A stretch of 64,000 nt of DNA from Epiperipatus broadwayi (GCA_028023455.1 JAQFVV010012423.1:4630269-4694268); one strand, 5' to 3'. Positions 1 through 14,020 are shown, numbered from the stretch's first letter. Translations and numbers: made by a program. The notes: generated by a model from the sequence alone, not told the origin.

Positions 1-170
1 TTTTGAAATGGTAGAAACAAGCAAATCAACCAGTTCATATTTATCTAAAAGTATTTGTAATAACTTTTTTTTAAAATGGTACAAACAAGCAAGTCAACCA
101 ATTCATATTTATCTCAAAATATCTGCAATAACTCTTTTAAAATGGTAGAAACAATCCAAACCAATCTGTG
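1..170 (+). repeat. ~65-bp tandem repeat at outer end of arm 1
   Basis: Two full units and a partial third, each built on AAATGGTAGAAACAAGCAA, then CAACCAGTTCATATTTATCT and a (TTTG/CTG)CAATAACT tail. The window cuts the left side, so more copies may lie upstream. Arm 2 has the same repeat in reverse at 12638-12872. Confidence 0.8.
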
Positions 171-1145
171 GAAGCTATAAATAGGCAAGCAGTCTGAAAA
201 TTCAAACCTACGACATTCATAAGAAGTGGAAATTGATCGGGTAACTTTGAACTTTAATTAACAAATCTTTTATTAGTACTTATTAAAAGTAAACTGTAAT
301 TTCTAAAGTCAAAGCATTTTTTCTCCTTTTAAAACATATACATTAAGAGTTTGTTTAGTGATTGTGATTCTTAATAATACATAAAATACACACACATAAT
401 TTAAAATTCATGAAACTTATTTTTTTCATTATTTTGATTGTTTTATTTATTTACATATTGTAATGATAAAATGTTTTTTTTATTATTGTTCTTTCTTTAT
501 TGTGTTAATTGAGCAACCTTATCAATGTATGCTTATAATGTTTTTTTTTATTTATTTTTGCATATTAAATTTGATATAATGTATTTTTTTGTTGTTGTTT
601 TGCTCAAGGTTGCACTAATATTTTTATATATGTGATTTATGTATCCATCCCTAATATAAGGGAACCCATTTTAACATAATATATATGTTCACATATCACC
701 GAGTGTGTGCGTGTATAACTGCTTATATGATTCAGTGAAGAATAGGTTTTACATTAGTAAATTGAAGAGCAGGGCTTCACATGTGAATGAAAGTGAAAAA
801 ACACACACATTACATAAATGTAATTTGCTTTTATGACATATAATAAGTAGTGAAAATTTTGAACGAGCATTTATAGAAATTTTTATTTCTAATATCATTT
901 TAAGCCAGCTTATTTTAAAATGTCAAAAATGACAAACTTGTATATACGTTTATTTAGTTATGTGTATATAAATTTTTGTATTAATTCTATATTTAATTAA
1001 TGTTTAAATAAAGTCAAATGTATAATTAATAAATTTGATTTTAAAAAAAAGGAAGAATAGTATTAATAAATATAATTATATCATATTTGGTTTACAAGTT
1101 ATTATTAAAAATATTGTATTTTTCTTGTCTTGATTCTATCATTTT

Positions 1146-1228
1146 AAATGATCATCATCACTCACAAATATTCGCAAATATTAAGCATCATTCATAAATA
1201 TTAAGCAAGTGCTCACAAATGTTAAGCA
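1146..1228 (+). repeat. Short tandem repeats of AAATATTAAGCA type
   Basis: About four imperfect units of roughly 20 bp with the core CACAAATATTAAGCA. The mirror copy is at about 11565-11640 in arm 2, there with CpG-containing variants such as TTTGCGAGCG. Internal repeat of the arm element. Confidence 0.7.
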
Positions 1229-2830
1229 AACTAGAATATTGATTTACATTTAAGGATTATGCTTGACATCTAACCAAGTTTTAATAATTATAGGTTAATA
1301 ATAGAAAGCTAAAACTATGTTGTGCCCATGAGTTTTGATCATCCTCATCAAAGATGGATATCATATTACTAGTTAAAACACCATTTAAACATAGTACTGT
1401 ACATGAGTTATGATCACCATCATCATGGATTTAATAAATAATAATCATTAAACCCAATCTTTAATATAATTAATATGTTTAGTAAATAGAGGTTTATAGA
1501 AAGTTGCATATCATGTATAGAGATATGTGATGATCATTCATCATCACTGGTATTATTGAATCCTAGTGTTAACTATAAAAGTACTTGGAATAAATAACTA
1601 TAAACATATATAAATGCTAGTGAGTGTTATATTTAAATCCCAGTTTAACATAGGATGATTTTAAGAAGTGCCTATATGCTTATAAAGATAAATTTGTTGT
1701 TGTGAGTTCATTATAAAGCTATGGCTGGAATTATCATCATCATCATTATTATATTATGATATTTAAGTGAATTAAGTAACTAGTTTAATGGCCATATAGG
1801 TAAGTAATAGTCTTCACTATGTTTGTTTGGAAGCCATTAGTTAGAGTATATTTCCATCTATTCATCAATATACATAAACTGAGCTAGTAATATCTATAAG
1901 AGTCTTGGATATATAAATTTTATGATGTTGGGACTTATAATTTTATTGACATGGATAAAATATAAGAATGTCATTTTTTTTCTTCATTAGTCATCTAAGC
2001 CATGTGTAATAAAAAATGTACAATGGGTTTGAACTCAGTACACTATGCACAGATAACATTTATCTAGATTTAAAACAATCTAATGGCGTCCATGGAAAAC
2101 GCAAGTACTTAGCTAAACCATACTTAGCTAAACTGAATAAAGTGTGATTTAATCTCTTTTCCAACTTAAGAATATTAACTTTATAGGATTTTTTTATATA
2201 GGTTGTTATAAATAGCACCAGTGTGTGCATGTACCATGAATGGTCGTATATACATGGAAAAAGGAATGAGAAGGATTCTTTGTTAAAAGAAACTATTATT
2301 GGAGATAAGCATAATGCACTCCATGGATTTCACAGTAATTTTGTTCAGTTGCTATGGCTGCTATTTGTTTATCTGATGACAATGGCTAGTATATTTTATT
2401 GGTCAAATGACTTCCCAATATCGAAAATATTTTAAATCTTTAATGATGACAGTTTTAATTTTAATTTTGTTATTTTATGTGTTGAGAAATGGGATAATTT
2501 ATTTATTTCATTATTAGCATGACCAAATTAATGTTTACGATAGTTGCAAATGAGCTATAATGTTATATTTAATTAGTTACAAGTAGACATCAAATAGGGC
2601 ATATATATATGTTCTTACTCATATGGTAGCATCATCCTTATTTAATTATAAATTGTATCTCAGCTAACATAGTAAATTCATTTCACATTTAATTTTATTC
2701 GGTTACAAATGATGAAGTGCTGGAGCATACATATCCTGTTTAGTTTTTAAATTATAGCGACTATCATTTCATCTATCATTATCACATCAGCATATATTTT
2801 TTTAGTTTCAAATTTTATTATTATTTTATG

Positions 2831-2857
2831 TTACAATATATATATATATATATATTG

Positions 2858-2910
<53 letters not shown>
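2831..2910. repeat. (TA)n with perfect TTACAA...TTGTAA palindrome
   Basis: TTACAA, a TA run, then TTGTAA form an exact 30-bp palindrome (2831-2860), followed by a further TA run to about 2910. The left half is the terminus of arm 1. Confidence 0.9.
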
Positions 2911-2914
<4 letters not shown>

Positions 2915-4668
2915 TTATTCTTCCATAAATCAGCAAGTATGCAACTTCAGATACACATTGATTTTATATTATATTGTATCATGTAAATGTCATTTATTGC
3001 ATTTTTACAAGTAATCAGCAAGATTTTAATGTGAAAACATAATGATCATCATTTTATCTATGTTTTCAAACTAATTTAACTATATATTTTATCTCATAAA
3101 GTGAAGAATATATTTTTCCATTAACCTCAAGTCAGCATTTTAATAACATGTTTATGAGTAGATTTACATTAAAAAATATCTTATCAATATCCTCACCAGA
3201 CAATTTTGTATATTTTTAATTGGAAAATTTTATACTTTGAAAATTTTAATAGCATACTACTATTTATTATGTCAATTATATTAACATTAAATACCTTACT
3301 CTGGTTTTTTTTTTCCCGTACACTATAATTTTTGTAACTTTACCATTAGTAGCTTTATTTTAATGGGTTATTTTTTTTATATCTTCAATCCTATTATAAA
3401 AGTATTGTTATTATTTTTGTGTTTTTTATATATTATACATTCTTTGATAAAATCCTAATTTATGTACATTTTAAATTGGTTTTCATTTCTAAATTGTTTG
3501 TATACAAAATATTTTTTTAAGGCCATGGGTACCATGCCACAATGATTTGATTAAATTATTAGATCTTATATTAAATTTAATTTTATCAGTTATATCTATT
3601 ATATTACTATCTTCATTTATGTAAAAATTTCATTGCCATGGTGATTTTTTTTGCTAATGTTTATGTTTTTTTAGTTAAATTTTATTAATCATTCCATTTG
3701 ATTTCATTTTTAAGGGCAATTGAAATTGCATAACCATTTATATTTTTTTTTAAATATTCTCATAATAAAATTTAGCCTGATATTATGCATAAAGCTTTAT
3801 GTTCTATATTTTATTATCTTGCTTATGCAAATTCTTACTATATTTTTCTTATATTTCTAGTTCTCAAATTTATTGTTTTTAAGCACCTATTAAAAATTAT
3901 CAACATCAATTATTTTCTAAAAGTCAGATCAGATTATAGTTTCTATTTTTTAAATAATCATAACTATTTCCTTCTTTAAGTTTACAAGGTATTCTAACAA
4001 AACTTTCATAAGTCTTGCTTCTAAAATCATATTCAGCTCATTTTCTCTTTACATTTTTTTTTTTTTAAAAAAATTGGTATTCAGCAGTTGTACATTTCTA
4101 ATATTTTAACTTTTTTTTTATTTTTTCCAAATCACATTTTTAAAGCCTCCAATTCTTTAACCTTTTGTTTTTCTTATTCAAAATATTTTTATTTAATGCA
4201 AAGTTATACTCTAAACAAAACAATTAATTATTCTCTTTCTTACAATTTTCAAAATAATTTCATATTATTATAAAATCCTGTATTAATTCTTGTATTTCTA
4301 ATTCTACTATTACTCCTTCAAGACCAGATATCTAACTTCTCAATTTTAAAAACACTAATCTGCTTTATTACTTTTTGTCAAATGTTTACTTTTGCTATGT
4401 CATTCTATCTATATTTACTGTTTTAATTCAATTGTCATTCAATTCCTAAACTTTTTACTACCTTTTTAAGTTTCATAAAATATTTTATTTTTATTAAAAA
4501 TATGCTTTAAAAAACATTATTTGTATCAATAAAATTCAAATATAATGAAAAGTACTAGTTCACAAACAGTAATAAAGAGATAGTGATTCTGCACTATTTA
4601 AATTTATGTATTAACTATGTTTCATTTTTTATTTTATTTATGGTGTGATCTTTTAATTGTTTTTGATT
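2911..4668. other. AT-rich non-coding stretch
   Basis: T-rich plus strand with homopolymer runs and frequent stops. Short open frames at 3785-3979 and 4088-4273 are Phe/Leu/Tyr/Asn-rich compositional artefacts. Nothing recognised. Confidence 0.6.
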
Positions 4669-5058
4669 TGATTAAAAGGAATTTGAACTCAGGCTTTCAA
4701 GCACATTACAGCTATCCACTCCATTTTATACAAAACTGAACTCATGACCACATTGATGTGAAAAAGATAAATGATCTCCAATATATATATATATATATTT
4801 TATGCTGAACAAGCACTCATCAATTGGTTCAGATCACCATCTTCCACACATATATACAATCAGTATGCTCAGTTTATATTAAGTTTTTCAAACTTTAATG
4901 GACAGACTTCAATCTTCTCCATCTTCCAACTTTTGAACCATCTATACCATTGAAAATCTGATGATGGAATGCTCATAACCTTTGTTGATGCCAATATTAT
5001 TGTCATATACATGTTGATTTAAGTCAATCTGACTCCTCACATACACCATCCTTAATAT
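4669..5058 (-). repeat. SINE-like repeat, copy A
   Basis: Same family as 49290-49665; landmarks in order are TTTCAAGCAC, CATCAATTGGTTCAGATCA, ACTTTAATGGACAG, AAAATCTGATGATGGAATGC and GTTGATTTAAGTCAATCTGA. Read on the minus strand, the right-hand motif order ends with GAGTTCAAATTCC, which resembles a pol III B box, so a tRNA-derived SINE in minus orientation is plausible. A short TA tract has expanded inside it (4779-4798). Confidence 0.6.
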
Positions 5059-5155
5059 GTCTATTTACATATACAGATAAAATATAGTCAAAATACAGGC
5101 TGAATATATAATACTTAAATACAAGTATATTGTCTATACTGAACTTAATGTAATT

Positions 5156-5303
5156 AGAAAAGGTTGAACTCAAGACTTTCAAGCACTCTTCCATCTTATA
5201 CAACTGACACACATGATCGCATACTTGTGAAAAAGAAATGATCTCCAAAATATATATTTTGTGTTGAAACAGCACTCATCAATTGGTCCAGATCATCATC
5301 TGT

Positions 5304-5305
<2 letters not shown>
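5156..5305 (-). repeat. SINE-like repeat, copy B (partial)
   Basis: Repeats the first ~150 bp of copy A (GTTGAACTCAAGACTTTCAA, GATCTCCAAAATATAT, CATCAATTGGTCCAGATCA) and then breaks at a long TA tract, at the point where copy A reads CACACATATATAC. The TA tract probably grew from that internal TA-rich segment. Confidence 0.65.

Positions 5306-5307
<2 letters not shown>

Positions 5308-5387
<80 letters not shown>
5308..5387. repeat. (TA)n microsatellite, about 80 bp
   Basis: Pure TA dinucleotides; replaces the rest of SINE-like copy B. Confidence 0.95.
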
Positions 5388-5389
<2 letters not shown>

Positions 5390-5854
5390 CAGTGCTTGGT
5401 ATATATTTTTAATTTATAAATAGTAATTTCAATAAACAACTTAACATCTATATTTTGTCTTATTAGGAATGTTCATCTTCTAATATTATTAATATGACAT
5501 TTGTAATCAAAATGATTTTTTATATGTTATCAAGAATTAACACATTTTTTTTTTTATTATCACTGAAAATTGTTATACATTATATTATATGATTAACTAT
5601 ATTAGCTTCATGTTTGTTAATAAAATGTAAACATTAATTGCTTAGTTAAGAAGTAATTCTATATTATAGGTAGACAATGTGAATTTGCATGTAATGATGG
5701 TTAAATTACTTTAAATATGCTTTTTTTTTCATGTTCTGCACATGAAAATTCAAGTAATTGAAAAATTTGCTTCACTCTCCAGCCAAGAATAACTAGATTA
5801 AACTAATGTAAGATAGTTTAACATTGTATCCTGAATGATTGTAAAAGATTTTTA

Positions 5855-6078
5855 AAAGGACCAGATGTGAAATGTATGTATGAAATAACAAATATTGCTA
5901 TTGAAATGTAAATATTTGAAATACAAGCACTCTTCATATACCTGGAACTTAATTGTAAATTTACTATTGAGATGTGGGGAAGAGAGGCTAGAGATCAGTG
6001 AAATTGGATTAAACTTTGAGATATCATCATCTTGCAGTACAAAATGATAAAAAAATGATGATTATGATGATGAGATGG
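5855..6078 (+). pseudogene. RTE-type LINE 3' end, decayed fragment
   Basis: Matches the tail of the better preserved copy at 40045-40592: GGACCAGATGTGAAATG, then GAGATGTGGGGAAGAGAGGC, AGAGATCAGTG and a final ATGATGATTATGATGATGAG tail. The match is interrupted by about 70 bp of unrelated sequence between the first two blocks. Encodes only remnants of the C-terminal region after the reverse transcriptase. Confidence 0.55.
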
Positions 6079-6379
6079 TTCAGATCGGCCTACCTGAATT
6101 TCTTTTACAGTAAACTCAGATTTAAAGTTATAGGCCATGATATATTGTTGCATTTAGTGCTTTAAGTTTTTTACAATTTTTAAACTTGCATAGCAATATA
6201 AGTTATTCATAATATATAATAATTATATATCATGTGTGAGAAATGGACTGACTTTTGAGAACCCAAAAATGGAAAAATTAAGGCAACATATAAAAATTGG
6301 TTTAAGGATTTAGTTCTTGATTCTTCTACTTAATTATATATTATTATATGTAAAATTATATTGATTATATGAGTTTGCT

Positions 6380-6390
6380 GGGGGGGGGGG
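6380..6390 (+). repeat. Poly-G run (11 G)
   Basis: An uninterrupted G run in otherwise very GC-poor DNA. Could be real or an assembly or polymerase artefact. Confidence 0.9.
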
Positions 6391-8633
6391 ACATCAGACA
6401 TAAATAAAGGAGAAAATATATGCAGAATAAAGGCCAAGTCTATATATGTGCTTTTATGTCCGAAATATAAAAGTGATAAATAAAAATAATCATTCAAATT
6501 TTTTAGAAATAGTTTTATATGAGAAAACTATTTTTAGCAATCAGGAAACAACACGCGATAGAATTGAGTCAGAATTCTCCAATTATGAGAACTTTATTTA
6601 GTTATTTCAATCGTGTCAACATATTTCAAATTACTATAAAACCAATATATTTAGTTATAAGCAAAAATTGTTCCACATTTTTAACAAGCTTGACTCACTA
6701 AAAATTTAACAGCTGTATTTTATTATTCTTTGCTATTTTTCAATAGACAAAAATAAAATAACTGCACTAGTTTTCTTTTTCTTAAATACCTTAATACATC
6801 AAATTAACTAATCAGCTTTCTTTTCTAGTATGAATGAAATTTTATTTAGTCTCCCACAGAGTTAGAAAAAAAGTTTTTCATAAAAGAAAGTTTCGTTTTG
6901 AGAGAGAGAAAAACAAATTAAGATTAGAGATAAAAATTATAATTTAAAACTAATTATCGTACAATGTATGTGTATGATAAGTTAAATAATATACTTGAAG
7001 CTTTATATATCTGTAATTCAATTTACTAAAAATGAAATTGACAATATATCTGATGTATGTAAAAATTGAAACAGTTTGATTGAAAATAATGTATAGGATA
7101 GAAATCTAATAATAAATATTACAAATAATTATGAAAATAATGACAATAAAAAAAACAACTGAAAAACTAACTATTAGGAAAGTCACTCACAAGAAAATAA
7201 TAATAACTACTTAGGTCAAAAGCCATTAAAATTAAATTTTAACAAGAAAACATTTAGTAATAAGTAGATGGATTTTAGTAAATAAATAATATAGAATATT
7301 TATTTTAGTCAAGAGCTTATAAAAAGTTTGATACTGGAAGTGATGTAAAGTAACTCCAATGGCGGTCTCTATCACTGTACTAAATCAAGCATTGCTTTAA
7401 AAGATAGGTGTATTATTTTAAGAATAATATAAAGTGTACCCATACTGTAAATAAAGGAGTTAGATAATCTGCTTTAAGCAGTATAAGCCTACTAACTTGG
7501 TATTAATAAAATTCGTTAAGTATATAATACATTGAAAATTTAAAAATTAATGAAAATTCCAAAATTAGAAGCAGTATTTTTATATTTATTAGTTTCAATT
7601 AATTACCGATCAATTAAATTTAAACTGATTCTCCATAGATTCTAAAAGACCACATGTAAAAGAGATAAATAAAATAAGGAAGTTTGCTGGAATGACGTGG
7701 ATAAGAGAAGTTATGGACTACAAAAAGTCAAGACCAGTCTTTTAGCCTCGATTTATGAATTGATAAAGGCAGAAAATTATATATACATTTAAACAATGCT
7801 GTACATATTCTATAGGTGTCTCAGAATTTTTTAGCTATATATGTACTGGGACAAAGTAAAAAAAGAATTATACACTTTAGTAAGTTTATAAAAGTAATTT
7901 AATCTTATCTTGCTTTGGGTACATATTCTGTGTACACAGATTCAAATATTCTTATAGTAAAACGCTCAAAAATTTCAAAAACACTAAGGAAAGCAGATCC
8001 ATTAAGGAAAAAAAATTAACTATATTGTCCCCTTCCTGATTGACTTAGCTGATGCTGATTGTACATCAATCCTGATTGATGTAAAAATCATTTGTTTGGT
8101 CTCTTAAATAGAATCAGAGCATTAGCAATTGATCATGTGTTATTTTTTTGTAAAAATTCAAAATCAGCTGAAAAGCATATTTAAAGAGGCAGAAGCTTTT
8201 GTTTAAAAAAATTTACATTAAACTATAAGAAATTTGTAAAAGTAGTATGTGACAAGCTTTAAAACAAGCTTTGCCAAGCCTACAAAAGGGACATAAAACA
8301 AAAAAAGATATTCTTGTTGTAATATTGATTTATTTTAAAGTATCTCCCAGAAATATATGTTCAGAAATGAATGACACTACAGCATAAAAATGCATATAGC
8401 TAATGAGCTACCTCAATTAATGTAAACAAAAGTTTTCAATTGTGTGTTTCAACACTCCAGAATTGTATGTAAGCATGTTTAATGAATGTGTGTTTTAAAA
8501 AATCTTCAAACACTTATGGAATGTTGTAAATTTATCTATAAAAGAAATACAACTAAAGTGGAATATAAAATATGACTTAAATGGAATGTGAATTTTGAAT
8601 AAAAATATATGACAGATAACATCTGCCAAGATC
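6391..8633. other. AT-rich non-coding stretch
   Basis: No coding, RNA or repeat signal recognised. The open frame at 6519-6701 has no recognisable motif. Confidence 0.5.
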
Positions 8634-8730
8634 TGGATCATCATCAACCATTATTGAACCATAGCAAAATGAAAATCTCTCTAAGATTAATAAAGTTTTT
8701 CCCATCTCTAGTCTCTTTTCTCCTCATCAT
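8634..8730 (-). pseudogene. RTE-type LINE 3' end fragment (minus strand)
   Basis: The sequence GATCATCATCAACCATTATT followed by GAAAATCTCTCTAAG parallels 40870-40961 (ATCATCATCATCAACCATTA, GAAGGTCTCTCCAAG). Only about 95 bp of the 3' end remain, with the GAT-rich tail leftwards. Confidence 0.55.
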
Positions 8731-10003
8731 TCCAACAAATTATGTTTTTTTTTTCATTCATTTACATCACATGTATCTTTTTAAGTCTAATAATAATATA
8801 ATAGAATCCAATTTTTAGATTGCAACTGTTCATCATCTAGATAAAATTTTATTTTGAAACATTGTAGAGTATTATGAGAAGGATATGAAAGATTATTAAA
8901 TGTCTATTTCATCAAATAAATAAATATATATAGAGAGAAGGGACAGTGATATAAGGCCATAATCTAATCTAAATTTAACAGTTGCTTTAATTAACAGATT
9001 TTAAATATTTTTCCAAATAGGAGATAACAAATATATCATAGTATATGTTGATAAAGACTAACTCTTTTACAAATCTCAGTAATATTTCTTGATTTTTTTT
9101 TGGTAACAAGTGTTCTATGTGAATAGGATTTTAATGTCAAAGTATTTATTGAAATTAGTATCAAAGCATAGAATGAAATTACTAATACAGAGAATTATGA
9201 TTTATCACATTAGCATCTCTAGATAGATTTGAACTGAATGATATTAATCTTTAGATTAATAATATATATTCATGCTTTTAGTGTTATAGTATATCAGAAC
9301 CCATAAAAATTTATGAGACTGAAGTGTACCTATAAATATGAAGTTATATTTCATTTGTGCAAATTTCTTAAAGCAATATTCACTTATTGGCACACATGCA
9401 CGCACACACACCCATTTTCATATCTTTTTTATTAAATGAACATTTCATTTTTATCACATGATGCTTGCAATGCCTCTACATTGTCTTTAAAATACCAACC
9501 TCATCCAGATAATGAAAGTGCAATCTAGCCAAAATGTCAGTACAATAATATACCTAATTGTACACAAATAAATTCAAATAATATTTATTTTTGTAAATGC
9601 AAGCCTGTATTTAATAGTGGATAGAGATAAGCAACATTTTTTTTTTAGTTTATATTTCATCAAATCAATAAATTTTTATTTCTCAAAATATTGACCTGAA
9701 ATTTATAAATTATATGCAAGTCTCCCAAATGTATATATTTTTATTTGTACAGAATATTTTTTATTGATTTATTTAGCATCAAATATTTACTAAGTCTTTG
9801 CTTTATACTTCAAGTTAGATAAATAGAACATGTTATTAATTCAAAGCGTCGCAAATAGTCAAATTCTGCTTTTTTATTTTATTTAAATATATATATATAT
9901 TCACATTTGCACTTGGTATTTCCAAAACTTTAAATATGTCAAATGAAAAGCATTTATTAATTACAATGACAAAGAAGTGCATATATATATATTTATATAT
10001 ATA
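8731..10003. other. AT-rich non-coding stretch
   Basis: No genes seen. Contains short TA runs near 9885 and 9980-10004 that abut the inner end of arm 2, and a CA-rich patch near 9391-9412. Confidence 0.5.
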
Positions 10004-12872
10004 TTGTAACTGAAAGAAATTATTAATTATTATAATAGATATGTTTATATAATCTGTGCCATTCGTAATCGTATGAATAATATTGTAATGATGAATGATA
10101 AAAAGACTGTTACCTTTATAACTGATTACAATCTATATATATTGACGAATGATAAAATGATAGTTGCTATAATTCAATAACTAAATATAACATTATAGCC
10201 CGTTTGCAACTATCCTAAACATTAATTCTGTCACGCTTATAATGAAATAAATAAATTATCTCATTTCTCAACACATAAAATAATAAAATGACAATTAAAA
10301 CTGTCATCATTAAAGATTTAAAATATTTAGATATTGGGGAAGTCATTTGAACAATAAAACATACTGGCCATTGTCATCAAATAAAATAATATTAAATATA
10401 GCAACTGAATAAAATTACTCACGGTGAGATCCCTGGAGTGTATTTCGCTTATCTCCAATACTAGGTTCTTTTAACAAAGAATCCTTCCTATTCTTCTTTC
10501 CAACTATATAAGACCATTCATGGTCATATGCACACACACTGGTGCTACTCATGACAACTTATAAAAAAAAAAATATCATATAAAGTTAATATGATGAAGT
10601 TGGAAAGGGATTAAATCACTCTTTATTCAGTTTAGCTAAGTACATGTGTTTTCCCACGAACGCCACTAGATTGTTTTAAATCTAGATAAATATCTGTTTA
10701 GAGTGTACTGAAGTTCAAACTCATTCCGGTACATTTTTATCACACATGACTTGGATGACTAATGAAAAAAAATGACACTCTTATATTTTAATCATGTCAA
10801 TAAAATCATAAGATCCCCATATCACCAAAAATTTATATACATCAAGACTCTTATAGACATTGCTAGCTCATTTTATGTATATTGATGAACAGACAAGTAT
10901 AATCTTATTAATGGCTTCTAAACAAGCATGTGAAGACCATTATTGATATTGATGGCCATTTAACTAGATTATTTATCACAATATAAAGGTAATAATGATG
11001 ATAATAATGATGATAATAATATCATAATAATAATGATAATAATAGTGATGATGATACCAGCCATAGCTTTATAATGAACTCACAACAATAAATTTATCTT
11101 TATAAACTTATAGGCATTTTTAAAAATCATCCCTTGTCAAAATGGGATTTAATTATTACATTCACTAGCATCTATATAAGTTTATGTTTATTTACTAAAA
11201 TACTTTGATAGTTAAAACTAGGATTTAATAATACTAGTGATGATGACTGATCATCACGAATCTCTATGCATGATATTCAACTTTCTACAAATCCTTATTT
11301 ACTAAATATATTAATTATGTTAAACATTAGATTTAATGATTATAATTTATTTAATCAATGATGGCGATCATAACTCATGTATAGTATTATTTGAAACAGT
11401 GTTTTAATCAATAATATATCCATCTTTGATGAGGATGATCAAAACTCATGGACACAACATAATTTTAGATTTCTATTGTTGAACTATCATTATTAAAACT
11501 TGGTTATTATCAATCATAATTCTTAAATACCTAAATATAAATCAACATTCTAGTTTACTTAACATTTTGCGAGCGCTTTCTTAATATTTGCGAATGCTTG
11601 CTCAGTATTTACGAATGATGATTCTTAATATCTGTGAGCGATGATGATGATGATCATTTAAACAATAGAATTAAGACAAGAAAAATACAACAATATTTTT
11701 AATAAGAACTCAGAAACCAATTAAGATATATAATTATATTTTATTAATACTATTACTCTTTCTTTCTTTAAAATCAAATTTACTAATTAGATAAATGGCT
11801 TATTATTACATTAATTCAATACAAACTAATAAACCCAAAATTTTATATAAGCACAACCAAATAAATTTAATATACAATGTTGTCATTTTGGATAATTTTA
11901 AAATAAGTTGGCTTAAAATGACATTTAAAAAAAATATTTCATGGAATGCTTACCTAAGACTTTCCTAACTTATTATATCATAAAAATAAATTTCATATGT
12001 AACTTATGTTTTATTTCACTTCCATTCATATGTAAGCCTTGCTTTATAATTTACCATATTTCAACTAATTATGTATAACCTATTTTTTGACGTGTTTGTA
12101 TAAGCAGTTACACATGCATACACACCCTGTGATATGTCAACATATATTTCCAAAATGTGTTCCCTTATATTAAAGATTAATACATAAATTACATATATAA
12201 AAAATATTCTTGCAACCTTTTAGCAAAAGAAAATAAAATACATTATATCAATTTTAATATGCAACAAGATAAAATTAAAAAAAACATTATAAATGCATAT
12301 TTATAGGTTGCTCATTATCATAATAAATGAAGAACAATGATAAAAAAAACATTTTAATATTACAATATATTATATAAAAAAATAATAAAAATAATAATGA
12401 AAATTTAAGTTTAAAGATTTAAACTGTGTTTGTGTTATGTTATGTGATATTGAGAATAACTATCAATAAACAAGCCTTTAATGTTTCTGTATCAAAGGGA
12501 AAAAAATAATGCTTTGACCAATAAATTAAGGTTTACTTTTAATAAGCAATAATAAAAGATCTGTTAAAGAAAGTTCATAGTTTCACTTCTTATAAATGTC
12601 CTAAGTTTGAATTTTCAGACTGCTTGTCTTCGCTCCATTTAAAAAAAAGAAAGTTCTTGCAGATACTTTTAAGATAAACATGAATTAATTGACTTGCTTA
12701 TTTCTTCAATTTTAAAATTATTTATTGTTGATACTTTTGATAATGCTGAATTCGTTGACTGGCTTGCTTCTAACATTTCAAAAAGAGTTATTTCAAATAC
12801 TTTTAGATAAGTATGAACTGGTGGATTTGCTTGTCTCTCCCATTTTAAAAAAAAACATTGTAGACACTTTAG
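10004..12872 (-). repeat. Right arm of the long inverted repeat
   Basis: Reverse-complement partner of 1-2836, beginning with TTGTAAC at 10004 immediately after a TA tract and running out to ~65-bp tandem repeats at 12638-12872. Landmarks are CATTCATGGTCATATGCACA near 10520, GATGATGATGATGATCATTT near 11640 and ATGTGTTCCCTTATAT near 12155. The copy may continue past 12872, because weakly similar GACTG/GCTCGCT repeats are seen at 13280-13480. No intact open frame. Confidence 0.85.
12638..12872 (-). repeat. ~65-bp tandem repeat at outer end of arm 2
   Basis: About three and a half units, each with a GAATT(A/C)(A/G)TTGACTTGCTT-type core followed by TTTTAAAA. This is the reverse complement of the units at 1-170, so the minisatellite is part of the element. 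Confidence 0.8.
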
Positions 12873-14020
12873 CTGACTGAGGAAAACTTTAACAAAAAAT
12901 TTGATTCATAGCTTCATCAAATTTGCTATATATATGGCTTTTATTCATCTTTCCTATCTTTTTGGCTCTTGTCAAAGATAATAATGAGATGACATTTTTA
13001 GCTGGTTTTAAATTTGTCCATTCTTTTGGTTACTATGGATGGTATATGGGTCCACAGTAGACCAGTGATTTAACCCATTCTGTATTAATCAAGGAAGCAA
13101 AAAAAATGGTTTTAGCAATGCAAATTCATTGTATTATACTCAGCAAAATATATTAATATCATTTCATAGAATTGTTAATAACTTCTTCCAATAAATTCAA
13201 TTTTGTTCCATTTTTCCTTCTTTATCTTAATCTTGCTGGGAATTACTTATATATACGCACATCTTCATCTATACTGACTTTAAAACAACAGTCATTTTTT
13301 TCTTCCTCAACTTTTAAAGAGTGAAAAAAAATCAAATCGCTCACTCTCCTTTTCCCAACATTTAAAAAAAAAACTGACTGCTCGCTACATCTCTGTTTAA
13401 TAACAAGGAAAAACTGACTGATCACTAAATATTGTTTCATTCGTTTTTTATTGCGAATTTTGGTCAAAGAAAATGACCACCTGCATATCTTATCTTGAGA
13501 TAAAAGATCAAAAAAAAAAAATCAGAGTTTGACAAGTTGATGTTCTATCACGATTTTACAAGAAAATTAATAATCATGCTTTATTACATCAAAGCACCCT
13601 CTTTATAAAAATAATCTTAGACACAGATAACACAAACAATAAAGCTGGCAAACTATAGTTATTAGCAATAGGTGTAAAAGCATTTTTGTTTTTATACAGA
13701 CGTTTTCATTCTTTCACACTCTTTTGCACGTGTACATTTTTTTAATCTCCTAATCTACTAATCTGATCGCCTTATTTTACACTTTCTATATGATCTGCTT
13801 TATTTTAACAAAGTTAATGTTAAATAATTTAACACATTATTTAATAAGAAAATATAATAAATCAATATTAAATATTATTACCTTCTCTCTCTATAACTGC
13901 TTATTTATTAACTATTTATAAATTATATAATAATAAATACCCACATAAATCTATATATATAAAAGAATTTTTTTTTTTAGATAAATAATATATCTATGTG
14001 TTTGAAATGAGTCATATACA
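12873..14020. other. AT-rich non-coding stretch
   Basis: No gene recognised. The minus-strand frame at 13243-13467 lies across degenerate tandem sequence and shows no family motif. Confidence 0.5.

Larger units (their letters stand above)
1..2836 (+). repeat. Left arm of a long inverted repeat (unknown element copy, truncated by window start)
   Basis: Aligns, with roughly a fifth of bases differing by eye, to the reverse complement of 10004-12872. Colinear anchors are the outer ~65-bp tandem repeats, the GGGAACCCATTTTAACATAA stretch at 660, the short AAATATTAAGCA repeats near 1150-1225, the block around 2223-2540, and the terminal GTTACAATATATA at 2830. Arm 1 carries about 180 bp (about 2577-2750) missing from arm 2, and arm 2 has about 110 bp near its inner end missing here. 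No open frame is conserved between arms, so this looks non-coding or long dead. Most likely two copies of one non-autonomous element in opposite orientation. Confidence 0.85.

Noticed and set aside
1146-1228. CRISPR-like spaced repeats
   Set aside because: Short degenerate tandem units in an animal repeat element; no conserved repeat/spacer pattern.
2223-2435. 70-residue frame inside arm 1
   Set aside because: Not kept open in the inverted copy at 10400-10560, so not under coding constraint.
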